This document shows positions 16,930 to 24,790 of a stretch of DNA of 64,000 nt, one piece after another (the first letter of the stretch is position 1; each line of letters begins with the position of its first letter). Where the stretch lies: the NCBI GenBank assembly GCA_963664845.1, contig OY761615.1, positions 3,844,001-3,908,000 of the forward strand, written 5' to 3'. Under the pieces are notes generated by a model. The model searched no databases. It was not told where the DNA came from and worked only from the letters and a program-made list of their open reading frames with translations. This DNA comes from CAIYTF01 sp963664845 (GTDB taxonomy: Bacteria; Bacteroidota; Ignavibacteria; Ignavibacteriales; Ignavibacteriaceae). A program made the position numbers and the translations under genes.

Positions 16930-18240
16930 CTAGTGCGTCCACCAACGCCGCCCGGCAAGGCGGTTCAGCTCCAGTTTTGAAAGCAGCAAATTATACTCCG
17001 TTTGCAGTTTACTCAATAATGCATCCTGATAGTTTGTTTCTGCGGTGAGCAGCTCAACACTGGTGATAACTCCTTCTTTGTAGCGTTCAGTCCCCAGTTC
17101 AACTGCCAGTTTAGCCTGATGTAAAAGCGTATCCATACTCCGGTATTTTATCTCGTTCTTCCTGATTTCCAACCCTGCATTCACCACGTCTTTGGTGAGT
17201 GCTGCCTTTTGGTATGCAAGCTCATCTTTTGCCGATTCCAGGCCTGTCTGTGCCATTTCCAGTTGGATATGTGGCCTTGATCCCGGAAGAATGGGGATGT
17301 TGAGACTGATGCCGTAATCATAATTGAATTTTACGTCAAAGATATTTGGAGCAAACGCGTTCTTATATCCCAATCCGCCAATTAAATTCACCGTCGGAAG
17401 AAAAATTTGCTTTATGGCCGTGATGTCATATTCCGAATAACTTATTTTCTTTTGGGAAATGATCAGTTCGTGATTTTGTCGGAATGCCAGACCAAGCACG
17501 GAATCGCGGGCGACGTCATACATAGCATCGGAAAAAGTTGTGTCTGAAATTTGTTCCACGCCGGTTCCGCCGGTCAGCATATGCAACAGAGCGTATTGTT
17601 TGTAAAGCTGCGTCTGCAACTCGGTAATACTGTTCTCAATGTTTGTGTACCGGACCTGTGTTGTTACCAGATCATACGTAAGTGCATCACCGTTTCGCAG
17701 TTTAGCCTCAATTATATTCAGATTTGATTTGACTAGCGAAAGCTGCAGTTGTTGCACGGCAATATTTCTATTAAGAAATATTACTCCGTAATAAAGCTGA
17801 GCGACCTGGTAAGCAAGCTGTGAGCGGTAACTCTCTCTGGTTGCTTCTGATATGGCAACATCGCTTTTAGCGCGGGCAACATTCGCCGGCGTTTTGAAAT
17901 CGAGAAGCGGCTGCACAACATTCAGCATAGCGCTGTAATTGTCAGCCGGATTCATTTGCAGGGACTTCGTTATTCCTACTCCCAATGGAATTGACACTTT
18001 TGACGTTGGATTTAAATAGAGATATGATCCGTCAACATTGACAATGGGCATATATCCTGCTGCACTCATATCCGTTTTCAGGTTGCTGAGACGAACCAGT
18101 TCCGAAAGGGAATGCATCCTGGGAAAGTTTGTCAGTGCAGAGTCGGTTAATTTTTGCAATTGACTTGGTACATGCAGTGTTTCCTGTGCAGAAACAAGTG
18201 TTGAAAAACTAATGAGAAGTGTTATTAATAAATTTTTCAT
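16930..18240 (-). CDS. TolC-family outer-membrane efflux protein
   Basis: 436 residues with a cleavable signal peptide (MKNLLITLLISFSTLVSA) and two similar halves rich in long amphipathic helices, as in TolC/OprM proteins. The trimer would form the outer-membrane and periplasmic channel of a tripartite pump. Features of the family are the repeated N-x-x-x-A-x-Q...Y motifs and the closing segment (ELGTERYKEGVITSVELLTAETNY) typical of the second repeat. It is the last gene of emrA-emrB-tolC, 17 bases after emrB, so all three pump components are in one operon. Its stop is one base from the convergent Mor-like gene, so the transcripts should collide unless termination occurs inside a gene. Confidence 0.93.
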   Translation of the reverse strand: MKNLLITLLISFSTLVSAQETLHVPSQLQKLTDSALTNFPRMHSLSELVRLSNLKTDMSAAGYMPIVNVDGSYLYLNPTSKVSIPLGVGITKSLQMNPADNYSAMLNVVQPLLDFKTPANVARAKSDVAISEATRESYRSQLAYQVAQLYYGVIFLNRNIAVQQLQLSLVKSNLNIIEAKLRNGDALTYDLVTTQVRYTNIENSITELQTQLYKQYALLHMLTGGTGVEQISDTTFSDAMYDVARDSVLGLAFRQNHELIISQKKISYSEYDITAIKQIFLPTVNLIGGLGYKNAFAPNIFDVKFNYDYGISLNIPILPGSRPHIQLEMAQTGLESAKDELAYQKAALTKDVVNAGLEIRKNEIKYRSMDTLLHQAKLAVELGTERYKEGVITSVELLTAETNYQDALLSKLQTEYNLLLSKLELNRLAGRRWWTH

Positions 18241-18257
18241 AAACTATTTCGTTTTAA

Positions 18258-19832
18258 TTAATGTGTTGCTTCGGCAATTTCTTCGGCAAGAGCCGCAGGC
18301 ATCGCCCCGGCTCTTTTTTTCTTTCTGGTGAAAAACAACAAGGGAAAAACTACCAGGATCATGGATGCAGAATAGAGGAACGCATCCAGGTAGCTGAGCA
18401 GATAAGCATGTTTCATAACGGTAAGATCCAGAATCTGCAATACCTGGTTTTGTACATTCGCGGTAACGGGCAGCTTTGCCTGAAGACCCTGCATGAGAAT
18501 TGAACTTCGTTCCAATAATTGTTGACTGCCCTGGTAGATATTCGAGATCAAATCAGTGCGGTGAATAATGTAGCGTCCGGCAATGTAATTATTTATAATG
18601 GCAATGCCGAAAGAACCGCCGAGCTGTCGCATCATGTTGTTCAGTGCAATTCCCTGAGCCATGTCTTTTGGCTCCAGTCCCTGCACAGCAAGTGTTGTTA
18701 ACGGCACCATCAGCAATGCCAGCCCGCCGCCCCGGATAAGCAGTGGCCATGTGAAAAAGCCACTGGAAACAGTGATATCTGCACGGGACATCATGAATCC
18801 GAACAGCATAAGTATTATAAATCCCAGCACAATGAAAAACTTTGGATTGGTGCCTGCCTGCAATCGTTTTCCAACTATTGGCATCACTATCAGGGACAAC
18901 AATGACCCCGGAAGCAAGGTAATTCCCGTTGCAAAAGCCGTATAGCCAAGCACTCGCTGTAAAAGCAGGGGGAACACAAAAACGGAAGTGAAAAGCGCAA
19001 ATCCAACAATAAACGTGAGTATGGTTGTGAATGCCAGATTCAAGTCTTTCAATATGCGAAGATTCACTACCGGATGCTTTTGCCGGAGTTCCCAAAAAAT
19101 AAAGGTTATCAGCCCTACAACGGCAATAACGGAAAACCAGACAATCTTCGACGAGTCAAACCAGTCTTCGCTTTCGCCCCGCTCAAGAACATATTGCATT
19201 GCACCAATTCCTATAGTGAGCAGCAAAATGCCATTCCAATCTATCCATGGTTTTGTCAACTGCTCGTCATCCGGTTCGATGAAACGGTAACTCAGATAGG
19301 TTGCAATGATTCCAAACGGCACATTCACATTGAATATGAGCGGCCATGAGTAATGGTCGATAATAATTCCGCCGACGGTAGGACCCAACGTGGGACCAAT
19401 TACAATTCCCATTCCGAATAATGCGCCGGCCAGTCCGCGTTGATTCTTCGGGAATGCATCAAACAGGATTGATTGAGATGTTGACAGCAACCCGCCTCCA
19501 CCCAGTCCCTGCACAAACCGCCAGAACACCAGCATCCAAATGGAAGTGGACTGCCCGCACATAACGGAGGCAACGGTAAAGAGTATAATAGACCCCATGT
19601 AGTATTGTTTCCGGCCGAAATAGGCGGCAAGAAATCCGGTCATGGGAATGATGATCACGTTTGCGATTGCATAGGAAGTGATGACCCAGGAGATATCCTC
19701 GATGGAAGCACCCAGCGTTCCAGCCATTTGATTCAGTGCCACGTTCACAATTGACGTATCGATCAGCTCCATTATTGCAGCCGAGATCGTGGTGATGGCG
19801 ATAATTATTTTCGCTATTTTGTTTATTGACAT
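18258..19832 (-). CDS. emrB: EmrB/QacA-type MFS drug exporter (DHA2, 14 TM)
   Basis: 524-residue inner-membrane H+/drug antiporter with about 14 hydrophobic segments. The DHA2 signatures are visible: ELIDTSIVNVALNQMAGTLG in TM1, GFLAAYFGRKQYYMGSI after TM2 (motif A), GGGLLSTSQSILFDAFP, and the motif-C glycine/proline series GMGIVIGPTLGPTVGG in TM5. It sits between the HlyD-like adaptor (6-base gap) and the TolC-like channel (17-base gap), the arrangement of Escherichia coli EmrA-EmrB plus TolC. It should expel hydrophobic drugs or uncouplers from the inner membrane to the outside through the adaptor and channel. Regulation is probably by the divergent MarR-type gene. Confidence 0.93.
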   Translation of the reverse strand: MSINKIAKIIIAITTISAAIMELIDTSIVNVALNQMAGTLGASIEDISWVITSYAIANVIIIPMTGFLAAYFGRKQYYMGSIILFTVASVMCGQSTSIWMLVFWRFVQGLGGGGLLSTSQSILFDAFPKNQRGLAGALFGMGIVIGPTLGPTVGGIIIDHYSWPLIFNVNVPFGIIATYLSYRFIEPDDEQLTKPWIDWNGILLLTIGIGAMQYVLERGESEDWFDSSKIVWFSVIAVVGLITFIFWELRQKHPVVNLRILKDLNLAFTTILTFIVGFALFTSVFVFPLLLQRVLGYTAFATGITLLPGSLLSLIVMPIVGKRLQAGTNPKFFIVLGFIILMLFGFMMSRADITVSSGFFTWPLLIRGGGLALLMVPLTTLAVQGLEPKDMAQGIALNNMMRQLGGSFGIAIINNYIAGRYIIHRTDLISNIYQGSQQLLERSSILMQGLQAKLPVTANVQNQVLQILDLTVMKHAYLLSYLDAFLYSASMILVVFPLLFFTRKKKRAGAMPAALAEEIAEATH

Positions 19833-19838
19833 GACCGG

Positions 19839-20906
19839 TTAGTCCACTGGAGCAGTAACATCAACGCTCATGCCCGCACGCAGCATGTATTTATATTTCT
19901 CAACATCTTCAATTTCTATACGAACCGGAATGCGCTGGGTAACTTTAATGAAATTCCCGGTTGCATTATCAGGCGGCAACAAAGAAAACCGCGCGCCTGT
20001 TGCATTGGAGATTGAAACCACCTTGCCCTTCAATGGCTGCTTGGGGAAACCATCAACAATTATTTCTACTTCTTTGCCGACGTGAATATTCTTTATCTGG
20101 CTTTCCTTGAAATTGGCAACTACCCATAGTTCCTGGCTGTTCACTTCAGTGAATACCGGCGCACCGGGCTGAATGAATTGTCCCTGGTCTACATTGCGTT
20201 TGCCAATGGTGCCATCGGCGGGAGCATAAATATAGCAATAGGAGATCTTCAACTTCTGCTGTTCAATCCGTGCCTTCTTCACCTCAGCCTGTGCATGTGC
20301 CCGTGCAACCTGGGAACGCAAAATGCTGAGTCGTGTATCCGCAACCTTTACATCACGGTAACCGGTTTCAAGTTGTTTCATGGTTATATCATAATTGGAC
20401 TTGCTGTCATCAAACTGTTTCTTTGTAATTGCATTCGATGCAAACAATTCCTTGTCCCGGTTAAAATCGCCGGTGGCTTTTTCTTTTCTTAATGCTATCA
20501 CTTCAGCATTTCCCTTTGTGGAGGAAAGAGTTGCTTCAGCGTTGGTCAAAGAGGCATTGGCATTCTCAATATCGGAAACAGCCTGATCATAATCAGCCAT
20601 CATTTCTTTAAGCTGCAGATCCAACTCGGTAGTATCCACCACCATGAGCAACTGTCCTTTTTTAACAGAAGCATAGTCATCCACGAGCAACTTATCGACG
20701 TAACCTGAAACCCGTGAAAGAATTGGTACAAGCCGCATTTCTATCTGTGCATTATCAGTCTCTTCATGACGCAGTGCATCCCAGACCTTTATCCCGATAA
20801 CGATCAGAATAATCGCAACCACGGTTGGGATAACCACTTTTTTGATAATTTTCTTTTTCGGCTGTCCATTCTCCATCAGTTTTTCCTTCATTTTCGTTTT
20901 CTTCAT
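19839..20906 (-). CDS. emrA: EmrA/HlyD-type periplasmic adaptor of the MFS pump
   Basis: 355 residues with one N-terminal transmembrane helix (about 26-44) followed by HEETDNAQIE, a typical EmrA lipoyl-domain entry. Then come a biotinyl-lipoyl half, a long coiled-coil hairpin (about 90-215), the second lipoyl half with YAPADGTIGKRNVDQGQFIQPG, and a beta-barrel domain. Three in-frame Met codons (1, 6, 11) leave the exact start open; all precede the helix. It links EmrB in the inner membrane to the TolC-like channel. It is the first gene of the operon, 270 bases from the divergent marR-like gene, with a 26-bp palindrome between them. Confidence 0.93.
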   Translation of the reverse strand: MKKTKMKEKLMENGQPKKKIIKKVVIPTVVAIILIVIGIKVWDALRHEETDNAQIEMRLVPILSRVSGYVDKLLVDDYASVKKGQLLMVVDTTELDLQLKEMMADYDQAVSDIENANASLTNAEATLSSTKGNAEVIALRKEKATGDFNRDKELFASNAITKKQFDDSKSNYDITMKQLETGYRDVKVADTRLSILRSQVARAHAQAEVKKARIEQQKLKISYCYIYAPADGTIGKRNVDQGQFIQPGAPVFTEVNSQELWVVANFKESQIKNIHVGKEVEIIVDGFPKQPLKGKVVSISNATGARFSLLPPDNATGNFIKVTQRIPVRIEIEDVEKYKYMLRAGMSVDVTAPVD

Positions 20907-21065
20907 AGTCTATAATTATTTGTCCGTCTGCTGGCGTTTAACACCATCCCGGTCATCCTGTAGCTTTAAAACCCAAGGCGAGCAATACCTGAAAAGACGG
21001 ATATCATTAGCGAATATTGTATAATTAAATATATAATTTAACACATAGTTGATATAAATATAAAA

Positions 21066-21091
21066 AAATTACATCAAATTTGATGTAATTT
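21066..21091. promoter_or_regulatory. Perfect 26-bp palindrome, probable MarR operator
   Basis: Left half AAATTACATCAAA and right half TTTGATGTAATTT pair at all 13 positions. It lies in the intergenic region between emrA and the divergent MarR-type gene, about 160 bases from emrA and 85 from the regulator. Size and symmetry fit a dimeric winged-helix repressor site; it could control both directions. Confidence 0.75.
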
Positions 21092-21175
21092 GGTTGTAAA
21101 CTTAGACATTATTCCTTATTATTACAAATAATTGTGGTAAATCTTTCAATTTTATATCTGGATTGATGTATTTCT

Positions 21176-21835
21176 ATGAAAAAAACAGTTGAATTGGTTA
21201 ATCAGTGGGCGGATTTTGAATCCAAACACCCGAACGCGGAAATAGATGATTTTTGCCTCTATTATCTTTCCAAGAGCAGGGAAAGTAAATCATCCCGGCA
21301 GCTTTTTAACGGATTCATGCCCCCATACCCTGATACGGTGCTTCTTAAACTGCTTGACTGGATAATTCGGTTGCACCGGGTATATGCAAATGGAGCAATG
21401 ACAGACTTAAACCTCAGGCAATTCGATGAGTTTATTTTGTTGAACGCTATAGCGAAACTGGGAAATCCAAAAAAAACCGAGGCAATCAATGTAACAATCC
21501 ATGAACTCTCAACAGGACTCAATTTGCTCGCAAGTCTTAAAAGTCAGGGATATATCACCGAGTGGGATGATCCGGCAGATAAACGCTCAAAACGATTGGC
21601 TATAACTCCTGCCGGTGAACTGATTCTGCAGGAGTGTTACACTAAATTCAGGATGGTGAGTAAGATCATATTAAATGATATCCCAAATGAAGATATTGAA
21701 CTCTGCATTCTGCTTCTTAAAAGTATTGAGATTAAATTTTCCGGATTGTGGCAACATCATAAAGGAAAAGACATTGAAGCTATTTATAATGAAATTGTGG
21801 GAGTTACCCCAAAAAAGGATATGAAAAATGAATAA
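21176..21835 (+). CDS. MarR-family transcriptional regulator, probable emrAB-tolC repressor
   Basis: 219 residues, longer than typical MarR (about 145) because of a 70-residue N-terminal segment without a recognised fold. Residues about 75-175 form the winged helix: a recognition region NVTIHELSTGLNLLASLKSQGYITEWDD followed by the wing DPADKRSKRLAITPAGE, highly characteristic of MarR proteins. It is divergent from the efflux operon across a region with a perfect 26-bp palindrome. By analogy with EmrR/MarR, the protein would repress the pump until a drug binds. The inferred target rests on position; the fold is clear. Confidence 0.87.
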   Translation: MKKTVELVNQWADFESKHPNAEIDDFCLYYLSKSRESKSSRQLFNGFMPPYPDTVLLKLLDWIIRLHRVYANGAMTDLNLRQFDEFILLNAIAKLGNPKKTEAINVTIHELSTGLNLLASLKSQGYITEWDDPADKRSKRLAITPAGELILQECYTKFRMVSKIILNDIPNEDIELCILLLKSIEIKFSGLWQHHKGKDIEAIYNEIVGVTPKKDMKNE

Positions 21836-21894
21836 GACTATTTTGTTAAACAGACAACCTGTGGGCAAACCACAGAATATACCGGAGTTGACTC

Positions 21895-23064
21895 ATGACG
21901 AATTTTGAATTTGCGAATCCGACGAAAATACTGTTTGGCAGGGATCAGATAAGCCGGTTGGCAAAAGAGATTCCCGAAAAGGCAAAGGTACTATTGCTAT
22001 ATGGCGGCGGGAGCATTAAGAAAAATGGCATTTACGATAAGGTTAAAGCAGCACTTTCCCGGTTTGAAGTACTCGAATTTGGTGGCATTCCGGCAAACCC
22101 CGAGTATGCCGTTTTGCTTGAGGCTTTGGAAGTAATTAAATCACAGAAGGTCACTTTTCTGCTTGCAGTTGGTGGCGGTTCCGTGATCGATGGTACAAAA
22201 TTTTTGTCAGCCGCTGCTTGTCATGAAGGCGATGACCTTTGGAGCATGGTGAAAGGTGGAAAGCCCGCGCTAAGAGGAATGCCGTTTGGAACGGTTCTCA
22301 CCTTATCGGCAACCGGTTCGGAGATGAACGCTTTTGCCGTTATTACCCGGAATGAGACAAAAGAAAAAATCGGCATGGGCGGCCCGGGATTATATCCACA
22401 GTTCTCCATTCTTGATCCTCAAGTTGTAACTTCAATTCCGCAAAGGCAAATTGCAAACGGACTTGCCGATTCTTTTGTTCATGTGCTCGAACAATATATG
22501 ACCTATCCGACCGGCGCTTTGCTGCAGGATCGTTTTGCAGAGGGCATATTGCAGACAATTGTTCAAACGGCACCTGTGATTTTAAACAATCCGTCAGACT
22601 ACACAGCCGCAGCAAATTTTATGTGGGGCTGCACCATGGCGCTTAACGGATTACTGCAATGCGGAGTCCCCGGAGATTGGGCAGTGCATGCCATGGGCCA
22701 TGAACTGACAGCCTTGTTCGGCATTGACCACGCAAGAACATTGGCTGTCATTGCACCAAGCCACTATCGCTATAATTTTGAAAGCAAAAAGGAAAAATTG
22801 GCTCAGTATGCGGAGCGTGTTTGGGGAGTGACCGGTGGTTCTCCTGAAGAAAGAGCCCTGGCAGGAATTGATAACACCGAAGCGTTCTTCAATTCGCTGG
22901 GAATTAAAACCTTGCTTTCCGAGTATACCGATGAGTATTTAGGAACAGCAGAGATAATTTCCAAACGATTCACTGAGCGCGGCTGGCTTGGATTGGGTGA
23001 AAGACGGAATCTTAAACCTTCGGATGTTGAACAAATAGTTAAAATGAGCTATACCAAAAATTAG
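21895..23064 (+). CDS. yqhD: YqhD-type iron-containing alcohol/aldehyde dehydrogenase
   Basis: 389-residue cytoplasmic enzyme of the group III metal-dependent alcohol dehydrogenases, which reduce aldehydes with NAD(P)H. The nucleotide-binding motif is GGGSVIDGTKF (about 95-105); VIDG rather than classical VIDA is typical of the YqhD/BDH branch, usually NADPH-linked. Metal ligands are the Asp and His of NGLADSFVHVLEQY and the two His of WAVHAMGHELTALFGIDHARTL. In E. coli YqhD detoxifies short aldehydes from lipid peroxidation. It follows the marR-like gene by 59 bases, so co-transcription is possible. A terminator follows. The family is clear; the natural substrate is not. Confidence 0.9.
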   Translation: MTNFEFANPTKILFGRDQISRLAKEIPEKAKVLLLYGGGSIKKNGIYDKVKAALSRFEVLEFGGIPANPEYAVLLEALEVIKSQKVTFLLAVGGGSVIDGTKFLSAAACHEGDDLWSMVKGGKPALRGMPFGTVLTLSATGSEMNAFAVITRNETKEKIGMGGPGLYPQFSILDPQVVTSIPQRQIANGLADSFVHVLEQYMTYPTGALLQDRFAEGILQTIVQTAPVILNNPSDYTAAANFMWGCTMALNGLLQCGVPGDWAVHAMGHELTALFGIDHARTLAVIAPSHYRYNFESKKEKLAQYAERVWGVTGGSPEERALAGIDNTEAFFNSLGIKTLLSEYTDEYLGTAEIISKRFTERGWLGLGERRNLKPSDVEQIVKMSYTKN

Positions 23065-23140
23065 CCCGGTGCTGCAATCACAATGGTTGAAGGCCAGGGC
23101 TGGTACAAAACCACAATCACTACAAGACCTCTGACAGTTA

Positions 23141-23177
23141 AGCCTGTTAGTGTATTCAAGACATTAACAGGCTTTTT
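23141..23177 (+). terminator. Intrinsic terminator after the YqhD-like gene
   Basis: Arms AGCCTGTTA (23141-23149) and TAACAGGCT (23165-23173), followed by TTTT. About 75 bases past the stop. Confidence 0.7.
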
Positions 23178-23200
23178 ATATTTAGAAAAACAGTCATGCT

Positions 23201-23704
23201 TTATCTATTTAAACGCGCGCATTTTGATTCCAGATATGTGAAGAATTTTCCCGGTTCGCGTGAGATTTCGAATCTTATGTTGATCAGATCTTTCTGCAGC
23301 CGGATGTATGAAAGACGGAAAGTCATTCCATGGGCATTTTGGTCACTTAAAAATACGATGGCAGAATCTGAAGTTGAAACAGTGTAATTAATCACGTGCC
23401 CTTCATTATCGAAGTAAATGCTTTTATCGTCACTGGAGTTTTCCCCAGGATATACTACCAGGAGATCGTCGTGAATTTGGGGTACAGCATTTTGCTTTCC
23501 GTGCAGTTCGGAATGGTTGTGTCTGACAAGTACTTTCCCCTCCAATTCCGGGAGCAGGGAGAATACACCATTTGTGGAATCATTTCTATCCGCATTTTCC
23601 CATGTCCCCGTCAACCAGGAATATTTAGACCAGTGGTCTGGTTTTTGTGCATAAGCCGTGAAATAACAGAGCGCGATCAGTAAATACAGGGTTCTTGTGA
23701 GCAT
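23201..23704 (-). CDS. Exported protein of unknown function, possibly DUF1579/lipocalin-like
   Basis: 167 residues with a signal peptide (MLTRTLYLLIALCYFTAYA, cleavage after AYA). The mature protein begins W-S-K-Y-S-WLTGTWEN, and later has HDDLLVVYPGE and IYFDNEGHVINYTV. The pattern of an early W-L-x-G-x-W, then D-D and F-D-x-x-G-x, resembles small beta-barrel families such as DUF1579 or THAP4-like lipocalins, but the match is weak. It is convergent with yqhD and about 100 bases from the beta-lactamase gene on the same strand, which lies upstream. No catalytic residues can be named. Confidence 0.7.
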   Translation of the reverse strand: MLTRTLYLLIALCYFTAYAQKPDHWSKYSWLTGTWENADRNDSTNGVFSLLPELEGKVLVRHNHSELHGKQNAVPQIHDDLLVVYPGENSSDDKSIYFDNEGHVINYTVSTSDSAIVFLSDQNAHGMTFRLSYIRLQKDLINIRFEISREPGKFFTYLESKCARLNR

Positions 23705-23804
23705 GGTATAATCCTAAATATATAATAAATTTTCACAACTGAATAAAGAGCAGGGTGTTAATAACTGCTTTTCAGCATTGATCCGCTATACTATCTGAAT
23801 ATTC

Positions 23805-24626
23805 TCAGTCCCGGTCCTGAATCAAATTCAACCCTGTTATCCGTGAGAGTATTTCCCTGCTTATGCCTATTCGTGCCGGAGCAAATTTCGGATTGGTATT
23901 CTCCGTGTTTTTTAGCCTGGTCGCGAAAAAATATACCTGATTGCCTGTTTCAACATATCCTACCCACCAGCCTATATCAACACCGGATGTTTTGGCCCAG
24001 GATGCCGCCCACCCGGTTTTGGCGCGCAGGATATAGGACGCTGTGGAATCATTGATAATGATATGCTTAACAATATTCTGGTTACGTTTTGAAAAGGGGA
24101 GTGTTCCCTTATACAGTTTTTGCAGAAAATCGATTTGCTGCCGGGGTGAAATCCTCATCTTTCCGGTAAGCCAGAATTTATCAATTCCGCCGCCAATATT
24201 CCTGTTGCCGTAAGCCGCTTTATCTATCCACTGCTGCATTTTTTTTGCACCAACACGCCGTGCAAGTTCCTGATAATAGGGCACTGCAGAAACTTTAATG
24301 GCGGCTGCCAGGGTGAGGTCATGGTTCCAGGCCTCAACCGGGCGCGTTATGCCATCCCATTTGATAACGAAGTTTTCATCCGCGATAACACCGGTTTCCA
24401 GTCCGATCAGCGAGTTGCAAATTTTGAATGTGGAGGCGGGAAGAGTCGTTATATCAAAATCTGCTTTGTTATAACAGATGAACGTATCTGTCCCCAGTTT
24501 GTTAATGAAGATTGAACCGGTAACATTAGCAGAGTCGAAAAAGGGCTTGTATTCCGGATGCTCAATGAATATTTGGGCAAACGTCGAACAGGTTAGTAAT
24601 ACGGTGATAAGTAAGACGTGTTTCAT
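23805..24626 (-). CDS. Class D (OXA-type) beta-lactamase
   Basis: 273 residues with a signal peptide (MKHVLLITVLLTCSTFA), so periplasmic. All class D landmarks are present in order: nucleophile S65 and the lysine that would be carbamylated, K68 (PASTFKI); S113-A-V115; Y139-G-N141; the tryptophan in KFWLTG (W152); and K203-T-G205 in RAKTGW. Spacing matches OXA enzymes, and length is normal. It should hydrolyse penicillins; spectrum and strength cannot be read. There is no integron, insertion sequence or regulator next to it, so it looks like a resident chromosomal gene rather than a recent acquisition. An alternative is a BlaR-type sensor domain, but the transmembrane signalling part is absent. 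Confidence 0.93.
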   Translation of the reverse strand: MKHVLLITVLLTCSTFAQIFIEHPEYKPFFDSANVTGSIFINKLGTDTFICYNKADFDITTLPASTFKICNSLIGLETGVIADENFVIKWDGITRPVEAWNHDLTLAAAIKVSAVPYYQELARRVGAKKMQQWIDKAAYGNRNIGGGIDKFWLTGKMRISPRQQIDFLQKLYKGTLPFSKRNQNIVKHIIINDSTASYILRAKTGWAASWAKTSGVDIGWWVGYVETGNQVYFFATRLKNTENTNPKFAPARIGISREILSRITGLNLIQDRD

Positions 24627-24790
24627 AAAAGCTCATCAATATTATTTTCTGAAAGGTAATAATAAAATCGATACAAATATATCGGATGCAATAAAAGTTT
24701 CCATGAAATTACCGTTTCGCCAACAAAGGATCCAGGCCGAAGCAGGATAAGCAGACACCTTACGAATAAATGCAACTTATTGGGCCAGAC

